Below are positions 7,994 to 17,400 of a stretch of 20,704 bases of DNA, in pieces. The position numbers and the translations under genes were made by a program. The notes beneath the pieces are model-generated. The model saw only the letters and a list, made by a program, of their open reading frames with translations, did not search any database and was not told the origin of the DNA. The first letter of the stretch is position 1, and every line of letters starts with the position of its first letter. The stretch is taken from positions 1-20,704 of the forward strand of contig WRHS01000015.1 in the NCBI GenBank assembly GCA_009783135.1, read 5' to 3'. The stretch is from Dehalococcoidia bacterium (GTDB lineage: Bacteria; Chloroflexota; Dehalococcoidia; Dehalococcoidales; UBA1222).

Positions 7994-8305
7994 TTATGGG
8001 ATAGTTAGCCAAACATTGATTTTTTCTTTCAAGCAGCACTTATGAGCGTAGGGATTGTTAGGACAAGTGATGACGAGAGAAGTGTAAGCTGTAAAGGCAT
8101 CCGTGCCAATCTTTGTCGCACTGTTTTGTATGGTTATGCTGGCTAGGTTATCACAGGCATTGAATGCGTAGTCGCCGATGCTCGTTACGCTATGCGGTAT
8201 GGTTATGCTTGTCAGGTTGCTGCAATAGCAAAAGCCTCTTTATCCAGCCTCTGTGTTTTGCATAAACCATTACGCATTATTGTAGCAGCCAAAGCTGTAC
8301 AACAG
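7994..8305 (-). pseudogene. Remnant of a BspA-like leucine-rich-repeat surface protein
   Basis: On the minus strand an open frame without a start runs from 8239 to the TAA at 7994-7996. It encodes recognisable BspA-type LRR_5 repeats: NLTSITIPHSVTSIGDYAF, then NLASITIQNSATKIGTDAF. The repeat phenylalanines are spaced exactly 23 residues apart. After the last repeat comes a short tail (LVITCPNNPYAHKCCLKEK) resembling the normal C-terminus of such proteins. The frame is broken at 8240-8242 by a stop. One inserted T in the T-run near 8230-8233 would join it to LDKEAF in the next frame, completing the preceding repeat (EAFCYCSNL). A further repeat fragment, YSFGCYNN, sits in another frame at 8276-8299, also broken and about 9 bases too close. 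The rest of the gene is missing and tyrS begins beyond it. Such proteins are usually secreted or cell-surface adhesins. This copy is decayed and presumably non-functional. Confidence 0.8.
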
Positions 8306-8319
8306 TTGCTATGTATTTG

Positions 8320-9507
8320 TCATTCAACTAACATCACATACCGCCGCTTGCCTGCCTTAAGTACTGCGCCGTTTGCGACTGGATAATTCGGCTCCGTAAT
8401 CTTATTGCCGTCTATTTCCACTCCGCCCTGTTGGATGAGGCGCATGGCCTCGCCTTTGCTTTTGACCAAGCCTGCATCAAGCATCACGCCGGGTATGGAT
8501 AGTGTTCCCGGGATTATGCGGAACTCAGGAATTTCGGCCGGCGTTTCTTTGTTCTGTACTATGCGCACAAAATTGTCCTCAGCAGCCGTTGCGGCTGATT
8601 TGTCATAAAGTTGGGAGATAATCTCACGTGCCAGGCGCTTTTTGAGCGCCATGGGATTGGCTCCATTTTCTATTTCAGTACGGAACTCTGCCAGTTCTGC
8701 ATCCGGGACATCTGTGACTAGCGTGAAATAATCCATTAGCAGGTTATCAGGAACAGACATCACCTTGCCGAAAATCTGCGCTGGGGCCTCTGTAATGCCG
8801 ATGTAATTCCCAAGGCTTTTACTCATTTTATGGGCGCCATCGGTGCCAACCAGTAGCGGAGTCATCAGTACTTGCTGCGGTTGTTGCCCTACCATTCCCT
8901 GCAGCTCGCGACCTACCAGAAGATTGAATTTCTGGTCTGTGCCGCCGAATTCCACTCCCGCTTGTATTTGTACAGAGTCATATGCCTGAAGCAGCGGGTA
9001 GATAAATTCAGTTAGGGTAATCGGCTTGCCTGCTGTGAATCGTTTGTTAAAATCCTCACGTGCAAGGAATTGTGCGATGGTGAAGCGACCGGTGAGTTTG
9101 AGCACGTCTGCTAAAGAAAACTCGCCGAACCACTCACTTTGCCAGCGCACTTCTGTGCGGCTGCGGTCAACAATTTTAAAGAACTGCTGCATATATGTTT
9201 CGGCATTGCTTTTTACCTGTTCGTAACTCAGAACCGGACGCGTGACACTTTGTCCCGTGGGGTCGCCGATTTGCGCCGTCCAATCGCCTACGATGAGCAC
9301 CACTTCATGCCCTAGTTCCTGAAATTGGCGCAACTTTCTAAGCCCTACCATGTGACCTAGATGTATGTCGCTTGATGATGGGTCAAAGCCTTCTTTCAGG
9401 CGCAATTTATCGCCATTTTTAAGGCGTGCGATGAATTCTTCTTCTACGATCACTTCGGCGACACCGCGGCGTAAAAGGTGATTGAAGTCAAAATTATTTT
9501 GCATCAT
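8320..9507 (-). CDS. tyrS: Tyrosyl-tRNA synthetase
   Basis: TyrS charges tRNA-Tyr with tyrosine using ATP. The 395-residue class I synthetase carries the HIGH-type motif HLGH at residues 49-52 (FDPSSSDIHLGHMVGL) and a KMSKS motif at 227-231 (GAHKMSKSLGNYIGI). The KMSKS version and the FDPSS..HLGH context place it in the second bacterial TyrRS subgroup (TyrZ/TyrRS2 type) rather than the KFGKS type. A C-terminal S4 RNA-binding domain covers about residues 330-393 (IPGVMLDAGLVKSKGEAMRLI). Translation starts at one of two adjacent ATGs (9507 or 9504); the first overlaps the last base of the ribF stop (TAATG), so expression is coupled to ribF. An AGAAGAG lies just upstream. The LRR pseudogene begins about 15 bases after its stop. 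Confidence 0.96.
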   Translation of the reverse strand: MMQNNFDFNHLLRRGVAEVIVEEEFIARLKNGDKLRLKEGFDPSSSDIHLGHMVGLRKLRQFQELGHEVVLIVGDWTAQIGDPTGQSVTRPVLSYEQVKSNAETYMQQFFKIVDRSRTEVRWQSEWFGEFSLADVLKLTGRFTIAQFLAREDFNKRFTAGKPITLTEFIYPLLQAYDSVQIQAGVEFGGTDQKFNLLVGRELQGMVGQQPQQVLMTPLLVGTDGAHKMSKSLGNYIGITEAPAQIFGKVMSVPDNLLMDYFTLVTDVPDAELAEFRTEIENGANPMALKKRLAREIISQLYDKSAATAAEDNFVRIVQNKETPAEIPEFRIIPGTLSIPGVMLDAGLVKSKGEAMRLIQQGGVEIDGNKITEPNYPVANGAVLKAGKRRYVMLVE

Positions 9508-10460
9508 TAACTCTTCTCAGTTTTTTCGCAGTCGGGCACAGACAGTATTTGGCGTACCTGTAAGATATCCAATGCAATCTGTGCTTGGAGCGCTTCAGCA
9601 TCAGGGAATTTTGTCACTCCGCGCAACCGCTCTATTATATCTATTTTAAGGTTGTGGTTGTAAAGATTAGCGCAGTAATTTAGCAAATGTGTTTCCACAA
9701 TGCGTTCTACTCCATCAAAGGTGGGGCGTGTGCCGATGAACGTTGCGGAGGGATGTGTTTGGTCGTTAATAGTGGCGATGGTGGCATATGCTCCATCTGC
9801 CGGCAGTGCCTGTTGTGGAGTGGGCGCAATGTTTGCGGTGGGGAAACCCAGTGTTGTTCCTCGTGCGTCGCCTGCGATGACCGTGCCTTCAATACGGAAT
9901 GGACGCGTAAGCATGGCATTGGCATCGGTGATATTCCCTGTAGCCAGTGTCTGTCGGATAGTGGTACTGGATACGATTTTTCCATAGTATTCCACAGGTG
10001 AAACTACTTCGGTGGTGAACCCCATATGCTGCCCTAAGGTGTGCAATGTTTCCAAAGAGCCCTCGCGTTGATGCCCAAGGGCGAAATCCCAGCCCAGTAT
10101 CAGCCCATGCACTTTGAGACAGCATTGTAGTATTGACACGAAATGTTGTGCTCCAAGAGCAGCCAGTTCTGGTGAAAATGTAAGCGCGGCTACTACATCC
10201 ACATCCATGTTTTTTAACAGACAAATACGCTCGTCGAGACTTGTCAGCAAAGGTACGGTGGAGTGGGGGGTTAGCAGTGCGGATGGGTGCTGCTTAAACG
10301 TGATGACAGCACTGAGCATTTCTTTTGCGCGCGATTGTTCTACCAAACGCCGTACAAGCGCTTGATGTCCCATGTGCAGCCCGTCGAACATGCCGATGGA
10401 AACCAAGGTATCCTTGGTTGGCGCTATGTGACTCAGTTCATGCTCTATTGAAGTAGACAT
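9507..10460 (-). CDS. ribF: Bifunctional riboflavin kinase / FAD synthetase
   Basis: RibF phosphorylates riboflavin to FMN and then adenylylates FMN to FAD. The N-terminal nucleotidyltransferase domain shows SIGMFDGLHMGHQ (residues 21-33, the HxGH-type motif) and SSTTIRQTLATG (164-175). The C-terminal kinase domain shows GDARGTTLGFPTAN (197-210) and ADGAYA, followed by the conserved GTRPTF and the acidic THLLNY region. Its 317 residues match the usual family length. It is first in the ribF-tyrS operon, with a near-consensus promoter (10493-10521) and a leader of about 26 bases. No FMN riboswitch was seen in that short leader. Confidence 0.95.
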   Translation of the reverse strand: MSTSIEHELSHIAPTKDTLVSIGMFDGLHMGHQALVRRLVEQSRAKEMLSAVITFKQHPSALLTPHSTVPLLTSLDERICLLKNMDVDVVAALTFSPELAALGAQHFVSILQCCLKVHGLILGWDFALGHQREGSLETLHTLGQHMGFTTEVVSPVEYYGKIVSSTTIRQTLATGNITDANAMLTRPFRIEGTVIAGDARGTTLGFPTANIAPTPQQALPADGAYATIATINDQTHPSATFIGTRPTFDGVERIVETHLLNYCANLYNHNLKIDIIERLRGVTKFPDAEALQAQIALDILQVRQILSVPDCEKTEKS

Positions 10461-10492
10461 AATTTTGTGTTCTAACCAGTTCAGTAAGGCTT

Positions 10493-10521
10493 ATTATAAT
10501 TTGCTTATTGTGTGGTGTAAA
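10493..10521 (-). promoter_or_regulatory. Promoter of the ribF-tyrS operon
   Basis: On the minus strand, TTTACA (10516-10521) and a perfect TATAAT (10493-10498) are separated by 17 bases. The predicted start of transcription is near 10486. The -35 element lies only 18 bases from the divergent rpoB -35 element. Confidence 0.75.
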
Positions 10522-10539
10522 GAAGAACGCATCATATTG

Positions 10540-10568
10540 TTGACATGCTAATTTTCTTATGATACAAT
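10540..10568 (+). promoter_or_regulatory. Promoter of rpoBC
   Basis: A consensus TTGACA (10540-10545), a 17-base spacer and TACAAT (10563-10568) with an upstream TG (10560-10561) make this the strongest-looking promoter in the window. Transcription should start near 10575, producing a leader of about 120 bases before the rpoB start. Confidence 0.85.
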
Positions 10569-10623
10569 CTCCCTTTGCTTATGGCGTTAATTAATACATT
10601 CTACTGTTTCTATCCTCCGCTTA

Positions 10624-10658
10624 CAGTTTTTTAGCCTATAACTGCGACTAAAAAATTG
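10624..10658 (+). other. Inverted repeat in the rpoB leader
   Basis: CAGTTTTTTAG (10624-10634) can pair with CTAAAAAATTG (10648-10658) over 11 positions with one G-U wobble, closing a 13-base loop. It lies between the promoter and the ribosome-binding site. It is A/T-rich, so its stability in RNA is modest, and no T-run terminator follows. It could be a regulatory hairpin or chance. Confidence 0.4.
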
Positions 10659-10684
10659 CCTCTTTTACTGCAGGGTTTTGTTTG

Positions 10685-10689
10685 AGGAG
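10685..10689 (+). promoter_or_regulatory. Shine-Dalgarno that fixes the rpoB start
   Basis: AGGAG lies 7 bases before the TTG at 10697, an ideal spacing. A longer frame from the TTG at 10682 would put this site inside the coding region, so 10697 is preferred. Confidence 0.7.
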
Positions 10690-10696
10690 TGAGTTT

Positions 10697-13600
10697 TTGG
10701 AACAACCGATTTTTCCCGTAGGGGTACGTCCCCCTGTCCCGCACAAGTCCTATTCGCAGGTTTCACAGGTTTTGGAGGTTCCCAACCTCATCAATTTGCA
10801 GCTTACTTCTTTCCAGTGGTTGCTGGAAGAAGGCATCAAGCAACTGATGGAGGAAATTTCGCCCATAAAAGACTTCACGGGCAATCGTCTTGAGCTTAGC
10901 TTCATAGACTATGAATTCCGTGAGCCGCGCTTATCAGAGCAGGAATGCGTTCAGCGCGACCAGACCTATGCAATAACGCTCTATGTTAAGGCAAGATTGC
11001 TGGTGAAAAACACCGGTGAAATTAAGGAGCCTTTTGATCTGTTCTTTGGCGACATGCCCATGATGACGGCTCAAGGCACTTATATTACTTCCGGCACTGA
11101 GCGTGTTATTGTCAGTCAGTTGCTGCGTTCGCCGGGTGTTTATTTCACCGTGACGGAGGATGCTGTCAGCGGGAGGCGTTTGTGCAACGCCAACCTTGTT
11201 CCCAGCCGTGGCGCTTGGCTGGATTTTGAAACCAGTACCCGTGACGTAATTTCAGTTAAAATTGACGGCAAACGCAAAATTCCCGTAACAACGCTGTTGC
11301 GTGCTATAGGATATGCCTCTGACAGCGAGTTGATTTCCATATTTGCGGCTGAGGATAATTCCACTGACCATCAATATATTAGGTCAACCATTGAACGCGA
11401 TCCGGCTATTCGCACTAAAGAGGCGGCTTTGCTGGATATTTATCGCAAGGTGCGCCCCGGTGACCCTCCCAATCTGGATAATGCCAGTAAGCTGTTGCAA
11501 AATATGTTCTTCAACTCCGACCATTATGATTTGGGGCTGGTAGGACGTTACAAGCTTAACAGACGTTTGGATTTAACACCTTCGGCAGAAGGGGAAGGCC
11601 GAGCTTTAACGCATGAGGATATGCTTGAGATCGTGCGCCGCATTATTATGGTTAATAATGGGCAGGATCATTCCGATGACATAGACCATCTTGGCAATCG
11701 TCGCATTCGCACTGTCGGCGAGTTGATCCAGAATCAGTTCCGCTTGGGTCTAATGCGACTAGAGCGCGTTGCCCGTGAGCGCATGAGTATTCTTTCCGCC
11801 GAGGCGCTCACACCCAGTGCTTTGGTTAATATCCGTCAGGTGGTTTCTGTTATACGCGAGTTCTTCGGCGGCTCTCAGCTTTCTCAATTCATGGACCAGA
11901 CTAATCCGCTGGCAGAACTGACAAATAAACGCCGTCTGTCAGCCATGGGACCCGGCGGTCTGTCCCGTGAGCGTGCCGGCTTTGACGTACGTGACGTGCA
12001 TTTCTCTCACTACGGACGTATTTGTCCTATTGAAACGCCAGAAGGCCCGAACATTGGCCTTATTGGCTCTTTGGCAACATACGGGCGTATCAACCGCTAT
12101 GGGTTTATTGAAACGCCTTACTGTAAGGTAAAAAGCGAGTTGAATACGCGCAGCCATGAGTTGCTTGGACGCAAGCCGCTTGAAGATGTCAAGGACAGCA
12201 AGGGTAAGATATTGCTGCCGGCCGGTGTGGCTGTCACCAAAGACGACCTAACAAAGCTGTCCAAGCTTGCGCCGCGTGTTGTAAAAGTTCTGCCGTTCGT
12301 TTCCTCTGAGGTGGAGTATATGCAGGCGGATACGGAAGACAAATACAATATTGCTCAGGCTAACTCCAAACTCAATGCATTAGGTGAGTTTGTGGATGAC
12401 CGCATTGAGACGCGTCTGTCAGATCAATACCTCTTTGTTCCGCCGTCTAGGGTAGAGTACATGGACGTTTCGCCCAAGCAGATTTTCAGCGTGGCGGCGT
12501 CTCTCATCCCGTTCCTTGAGCATGATGATGCCAATCGTGCACTTATGGGTGCCAACATGCAACGTCAGGGTGTACCGCTGGTACTGCCGGAAGCCCCATT
12601 GGTGGCGACTGGTATGGAGGCCGAGGCTGTACGCTACAGCGGTCAGGTGCAGTTCAGCAAGACGGATGGTGTGGTATCCTCGGTTACCAGTACGGAAATA
12701 TGCATCATCGCACCCGACGGGCATGAGGAAGTCTATCCGCTTAAGAAATTTGTGCGTACAAATCAAGGCACGTGTATTAATCAGCGTCCTATTGTGAGTG
12801 CAAACGAGAAAGTTACAGTCGGGCAGGTCTTAGCAGATGGTTCGGCCACCGAGCGCGGCGAACTGGCATTGGGACAGAACGTTGTGGCCGCTTTCATGAG
12901 TTGGGGTGGCTACAACTATGAAGACGCCATCATAGTAAGTGATAGATTGCTTGAGCGTGATAAGTTCACCTCAATTCATATTTCGAAGCACGAGGTTGAG
13001 GCACGTGACACCAAACTTGGACCCGAAGAAATAACTCGCGACATCCCCAATGTTAGTGAAGAAAACCTGCGTGAGTTGGATGAGTATGGCATTATCCGTG
13101 TCGGTGCCGAGGTGGAACCGGGCGACATTCTGGTGGGTAAAATTACCCCCAAGGGTGAAACAGAACTTTCCGCTGAGGAAAAGTTACTGCGTGCCATTTT
13201 CGGTGAAAAGGCGCGTGAGGTAAAAGATACTTCATTGCGTGTTCCGCATGGTGAATCAGGCAAGGTTATCAATGTGCGTGTTTTCTCCCGCGATGAGGGG
13301 AATGATTTGCCGGCACGCGTTAACAAATGGGTTCAGGTGTGGGTAGCGCAGCGCCGCAAAATTTCCGCAGGTGATAAGCTTGCCGGTCGCCATGGCAATA
13401 AAGGTGTTATCTCAATTGTTGCCCCGGTGGAGGATATGCCTTATCTGCCCGACGGCACCCCGGTTGATATTGTACTTAACCCCATCGGCGTGCCTTCCCG
13501 TATGAACCTGGGTCAGATTCTGGAAACTCACTTGGGTTGGGTAGGTCAGTGGTTGGGATTCAAGGCCGTAACGCCGGTATTTGACGGTGCGTTGGATGTG

Positions 13601-14446
13601 GATATTGAGGACGGACTGGCACGGTTATGGATGGCACAGCAGGCTCAGGCTGTGGTGTTTGACTCAGACAACCACACGTCGTCTTTTGACCTTGAGAAAA
13701 CCAAGGGTTGGATTAAGAGCAAGGGACAAGACGCGGAGAAGGCTTTTGACAGCAAGCATCGTGGTGAGGCACGTATTATTTGTTTTAGATTGTGGCTCGA
13801 TGCCAACGGCATAGCCCCGGGTAAAATGAATGCCAAGGAACTGGAAAAGCACGTACGTCAGGTTTGTGAGGACAATAATCTGCCCTCACCAATCGGCGGC
13901 AAATCGCAGTTGCGCGACGGGCGCACCGGCGAGTTTTTTGACCAACCGGTCACAGTGGGTAATATCTATATGCTGAAGCTGATTCATCTTGTTGAAGATA
14001 AAGTACATGCCCGCGCCACTGGTCCGTATTCACTCATTTCGCAGCAACCGCTTGGTGGTAAGGCGCAGTTCGGCGGTCAGCGTTTCGGTGAAATGGAAGT
14101 ATGGTCGCTTGAGGCCTATGGGGCAGCTCACAATCTTCAGGAAATGCTTACCACCAAATCCGATGATGTCACTGGTCGTTCCAAAACTTATGAGGCCATT
14201 GTTAAGGGCGAGGATGTTCTGCCGCCCGGTGTTCCGGAGTCTTTCAAGGTACTGGTGAAAGAGTTGCAGAGCCTTGGGTTGTCGGTGGAAGTTTTGAATG
14301 AAGAGGAAAAAAATGCTTCTGCCATCAAGGTGCATGACGATGGTGGCAGCGAAAAAGAATTACCTGTTTTAGATAGCGCTCTTTCTCTGATGGTTGACGC
14401 AGAGGCAGAAGAACGCGATGGAGAAGAAGAGAATGCTGGAAGTTAA
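10697..14446 (+). CDS. rpoB: DNA-directed RNA polymerase subunit beta
   Basis: RpoB forms one half of the RNA polymerase active cleft. The 1249-residue protein begins MEQPIFPVGVRPPVPHKSYS from a TTG start chosen by its Shine-Dalgarno. Clear landmarks are the rifampicin-binding region (SQFMDQTNPLAELTNKRRLS, near residues 396-415), followed by GPGGLSRERAGFDVRDVH and GRICPIETPEGPNIGLI. The active-site segment GDKLAGRHGNKGVIS contains Lys894 and Lys902, matching E. coli Lys1065 and Lys1073. The C-terminal clamp-contacting region includes GGKAQFGGQRFGEMEVWSLEAYGA. Residue 410 is Asn where E. coli has His526. The C-terminus is acidic (EAEERDGEEENAGS) and overlaps rpoC by 14 bases. rplJ and rplL are not directly upstream, so the classical L10 leader control is not present at this site. 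Confidence 0.97.
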   Translation: MEQPIFPVGVRPPVPHKSYSQVSQVLEVPNLINLQLTSFQWLLEEGIKQLMEEISPIKDFTGNRLELSFIDYEFREPRLSEQECVQRDQTYAITLYVKARLLVKNTGEIKEPFDLFFGDMPMMTAQGTYITSGTERVIVSQLLRSPGVYFTVTEDAVSGRRLCNANLVPSRGAWLDFETSTRDVISVKIDGKRKIPVTTLLRAIGYASDSELISIFAAEDNSTDHQYIRSTIERDPAIRTKEAALLDIYRKVRPGDPPNLDNASKLLQNMFFNSDHYDLGLVGRYKLNRRLDLTPSAEGEGRALTHEDMLEIVRRIIMVNNGQDHSDDIDHLGNRRIRTVGELIQNQFRLGLMRLERVARERMSILSAEALTPSALVNIRQVVSVIREFFGGSQLSQFMDQTNPLAELTNKRRLSAMGPGGLSRERAGFDVRDVHFSHYGRICPIETPEGPNIGLIGSLATYGRINRYGFIETPYCKVKSELNTRSHELLGRKPLEDVKDSKGKILLPAGVAVTKDDLTKLSKLAPRVVKVLPFVSSEVEYMQADTEDKYNIAQANSKLNALGEFVDDRIETRLSDQYLFVPPSRVEYMDVSPKQIFSVAASLIPFLEHDDANRALMGANMQRQGVPLVLPEAPLVATGMEAEAVRYSGQVQFSKTDGVVSSVTSTEICIIAPDGHEEVYPLKKFVRTNQGTCINQRPIVSANEKVTVGQVLADGSATERGELALGQNVVAAFMSWGGYNYEDAIIVSDRLLERDKFTSIHISKHEVEARDTKLGPEEITRDIPNVSEENLRELDEYGIIRVGAEVEPGDILVGKITPKGETELSAEEKLLRAIFGEKAREVKDTSLRVPHGESGKVINVRVFSRDEGNDLPARVNKWVQVWVAQRRKISAGDKLAGRHGNKGVISIVAPVEDMPYLPDGTPVDIVLNPIGVPSRMNLGQILETHLGWVGQWLGFKAVTPVFDGALDVDIEDGLARLWMAQQAQAVVFDSDNHTSSFDLEKTKGWIKSKGQDAEKAFDSKHRGEARIICFRLWLDANGIAPGKMNAKELEKHVRQVCEDNNLPSPIGGKSQLRDGRTGEFFDQPVTVGNIYMLKLIHLVEDKVHARATGPYSLISQQPLGGKAQFGGQRFGEMEVWSLEAYGAAHNLQEMLTTKSDDVTGRSKTYEAIVKGEDVLPPGVPESFKVLVKELQSLGLSVEVLNEEEKNASAIKVHDDGGSEKELPVLDSALSLMVDAEAEERDGEEENAGS

Positions 14447-17400
14447 TGATTTTGATGCAGTACGTGTTTCCCTTGCTTCGCCGGAGCAGATTTTAAGCTG
14501 GTCCTACGGCGAGGTTACCAAACCGGAAACCATAAACTATCGCACACTCAAGCCTGAGCGCGACGGGTTGTTCTGTGAGCGCATTTTTGGTCCTATCAAA
14601 GACTTTGAGTGTGCTTGCGGCAAGTATAAAAGGGTGCGCTTTAAGGGCATTATCTGCGACAAATGCGGCGTGGAAATTGCCCGTGCTAAGGTGCGCCGTG
14701 AACGCATAGGTCATATTGAACTTGCCTGTCCCGTAAGCCATATTTGGTTTGCCCGCGGCATACCCAGCCGCGTGGGGCTGTTGCTTGATCTGTCTTCGCG
14801 TTCTCTTGAGCGTGTGATTTACTTCTCACATTATATTGTTATTTCAGTTAACGAAGAGGCTCGTGCCGAGGCAATTAAGCAGATAGAAGAGCAGTTCAAC
14901 GACGAGATAGAGCAGAGAAAAATCAAAATAGAAGACAAAGTGGCGCAACTGGAAAAAGAACAGGCAACTGTTGAAGAGATTAATCAGCTAAGACGTGCTT
15001 TTGATGCAGAGCGTGCTCGCTTAGAGGACGAATTGCCGTCTAAAATTGAGTTGCTCAAGGACTTGCACCGCGGCTCACTGCTTACCGAGAATCAACATCA
15101 TGAGCTTAGAACAAACTATCGTCAGATATTTGAGGCTGGCATGGGTGCTGAGGCGATTCTCAAACTGCTCTCAACAATTGATTTGGATGGTCTTCGCAGC
15201 CAGCTGATTCAGGAAACGCATTCATCCTCAGGACAGCGCCGCCGCAAGGCCGCCAAGCAACTGCAGTTGGTGGAGGCTTTCCGCCGTTCATCCAACAAAC
15301 CGGCTTGGATGGTGCTTACCATTCTTCCTGTACTGCCGCCGGACCTGCGTCCTATGGTGCAGCTTGATGGCGGTCGCTTCGCCACGTCCGATTTGAATGA
15401 TCTTTACCGCCGCGTCATCAACCGCAATAACCGCCTGCGCCATCTCATAGAAATCGGTGCGCCTGAAATAATTGTGCGCAATGAGAAACGCATGTTGCAG
15501 GAAGCGGTGGATTCGCTGATTGACAATGCCCGCCGTGGTCGTGCGGTATCTGTTTCAGGTGACCACAAGGCAAAATCCCTTTCCGATATGCTGCGCGGTA
15601 AACAGGGTCGTTTCCGCCAGAATCTGCTGGGTAAACGCGTGGATTACTCCGGTCGTTCTGTCATTGTAGTTGGTCCGTCGCTTAAGTTGTATCAGTGCGG
15701 TCTGCCGCGTCGCATGGCGCTGGAACTTTTCAAGCCGTTTGTTATGCACCGTTTGGTGGTGGACGGGCTGGCATCCAATATTAAAAGCGCCCGCAGATTG
15801 GTGGAACGGGCTAAGCCGGAGGTGTATGACGTGCTGGAGGAGGTTGTCAAGGAGCGTCCTGTGATGTTAAACCGCGCTCCTACGCTGCATCGCCTTTCAA
15901 TTCAGGCCTTTGAGCCGGTGCTAATTGATGGCTCTGCAATTCAGATTCATCCTTTGGTGTGTACGGCGTTTAACGCCGATTTCGATGGCGATCAAATGGC
16001 TGTGCATGTGCCGCTGTCTAAGGCATCCATTAGAGAAGCCCGTGAGATGATGCTCTCGATTCGCAATATGCTTTTGCCTTCCTGCGGGGATCCGGTTGTG
16101 GCACCTACCCTGGATATGGTGTTTGGCTGCTATTACCTGACTAATATCCGCCAGGGCAGCAAAGGCGAGAATATGAATTTCGGCAGCTTTGAGGAAGCTA
16201 AACTGGCCTGCGAAATAGGCGAGGTGGACTTATGCGCCGAGATAAATGTACGTTACGCAACAGGCGAGCGTATACGCACGACTGTCGGACGCATTATTTT
16301 CAACGATATTCTGCCTAAGGAACTGGGCTTTATAAACAAAAACATCGACAAGGGAGCCCTAAAGGATATAATCTCCCGCAGCTATAAACTGCTTGCCTCC
16401 GATGAGGCTATGGCGGAGATGCTGGATGGGCTCAAGGGTGTCGGCTTTAAATATGCCATGTGGTCCGGCATTAGTATCTCCATGAGCGACGTGGAAGTGC
16501 CTGGAGATAAGACTAAACTGTTGGAGAAAGCTGACGAGCAGTCCAAACTGCTTGATAGCCAGTACTCAGACGGACTGATTACGGATGATGAGCGCTATAA
16601 GGGAATAGTCGATGTGTGGATGCAGACAACAGACCGCATCAAGCAGTCAATTAGTTCGTCCATGAACCGCCGTGGTTCGGTCTATATGATGGCCACATCT
16701 GGTGCCAAGGGTAACATTTCGCAGATTACCCAGATGGCCGGTATGCGCGGTCTGATGACTAACCCATCCGGTAAAATTATCGACTTCCCCATTAAGTCAT
16801 CGCTGCGCGAGGGTTTGTCCACGCTGGAATACTTCATTTCTACGCACGGTGCCCGCAAGGGTTTGGCTGATACCGCTCTGCGTACATCGGGTTCGGGTTA
16901 TCTGACACGCCGCCTGGTGGATGTTACCCAAGACGTCATAGTGCGCGAAGAGGATTGCGGCGATACCATAGGTATTTGGATTGATGAGCCGACGGAAAAG
17001 GGCATGTTGCCTTCATTCAGCGATCGTATTATCGGTCGTTTGGCTGCCAGCCAGATTGCCAACCCGGGTACCGGTGAGGTAATTGTTGATCGTGATGAGG
17101 AAATTGATGAGATTAAAGCGGCTGAGATTACTGCAGCCGGTATAAAGAGGGCGCATATACGCTCACCTATGTCGTGCCAATCACGGCAGGGCGTATGCCA
17201 GAAATGTTACGGGCGCGATTTGTCGCGCAGACGCACTATTGATATGTATACTGCCGTTGGTATCGTGGCGGCGCAGAGTATCGGCGAGCCCGGTACTCAG
17301 CTCACACTGCGTACCTTCCATACGGGTGGTGTGGTGGGCTTGGATATCACATCCGGTCTGCCTCGTGTGGAGGAATTGTTTGAAGCCCGCACGCCTAAAG

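Noticed and set aside
8192..8386. Plus-strand 64-codon frame opposite the tyrS end and LRR relic
   Set aside because: The opposite strand carries the LRR_5 signal with 23-residue periodicity, which explains the open frame; there is no ribosome-binding site.
9687..10001. Two long plus-strand frames opposite ribF
   Set aside because: Both are shadows of ribF codon usage, overlapping each other in different frames, with Cys/Gly-rich, low-quality translations.
10461..10681. FMN riboswitch or ribosomal-protein leader between ribF and rpoB
   Set aside because: No RFN-type conserved boxes are visible, and the ribF leader is only about 26 bases; rplJ and rplL are not adjacent.
10682..10696. Longer rpoB start at the TTG 10682
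   Set aside because: The AGGAG at 10685-10689 would fall inside the coding sequence, while it is ideally spaced for the TTG at 10697.
12419..12766. 115-codon minus-strand frame inside rpoB
   Set aside because: Antisense shadow of a highly conserved gene with no start signal or protein-like composition.
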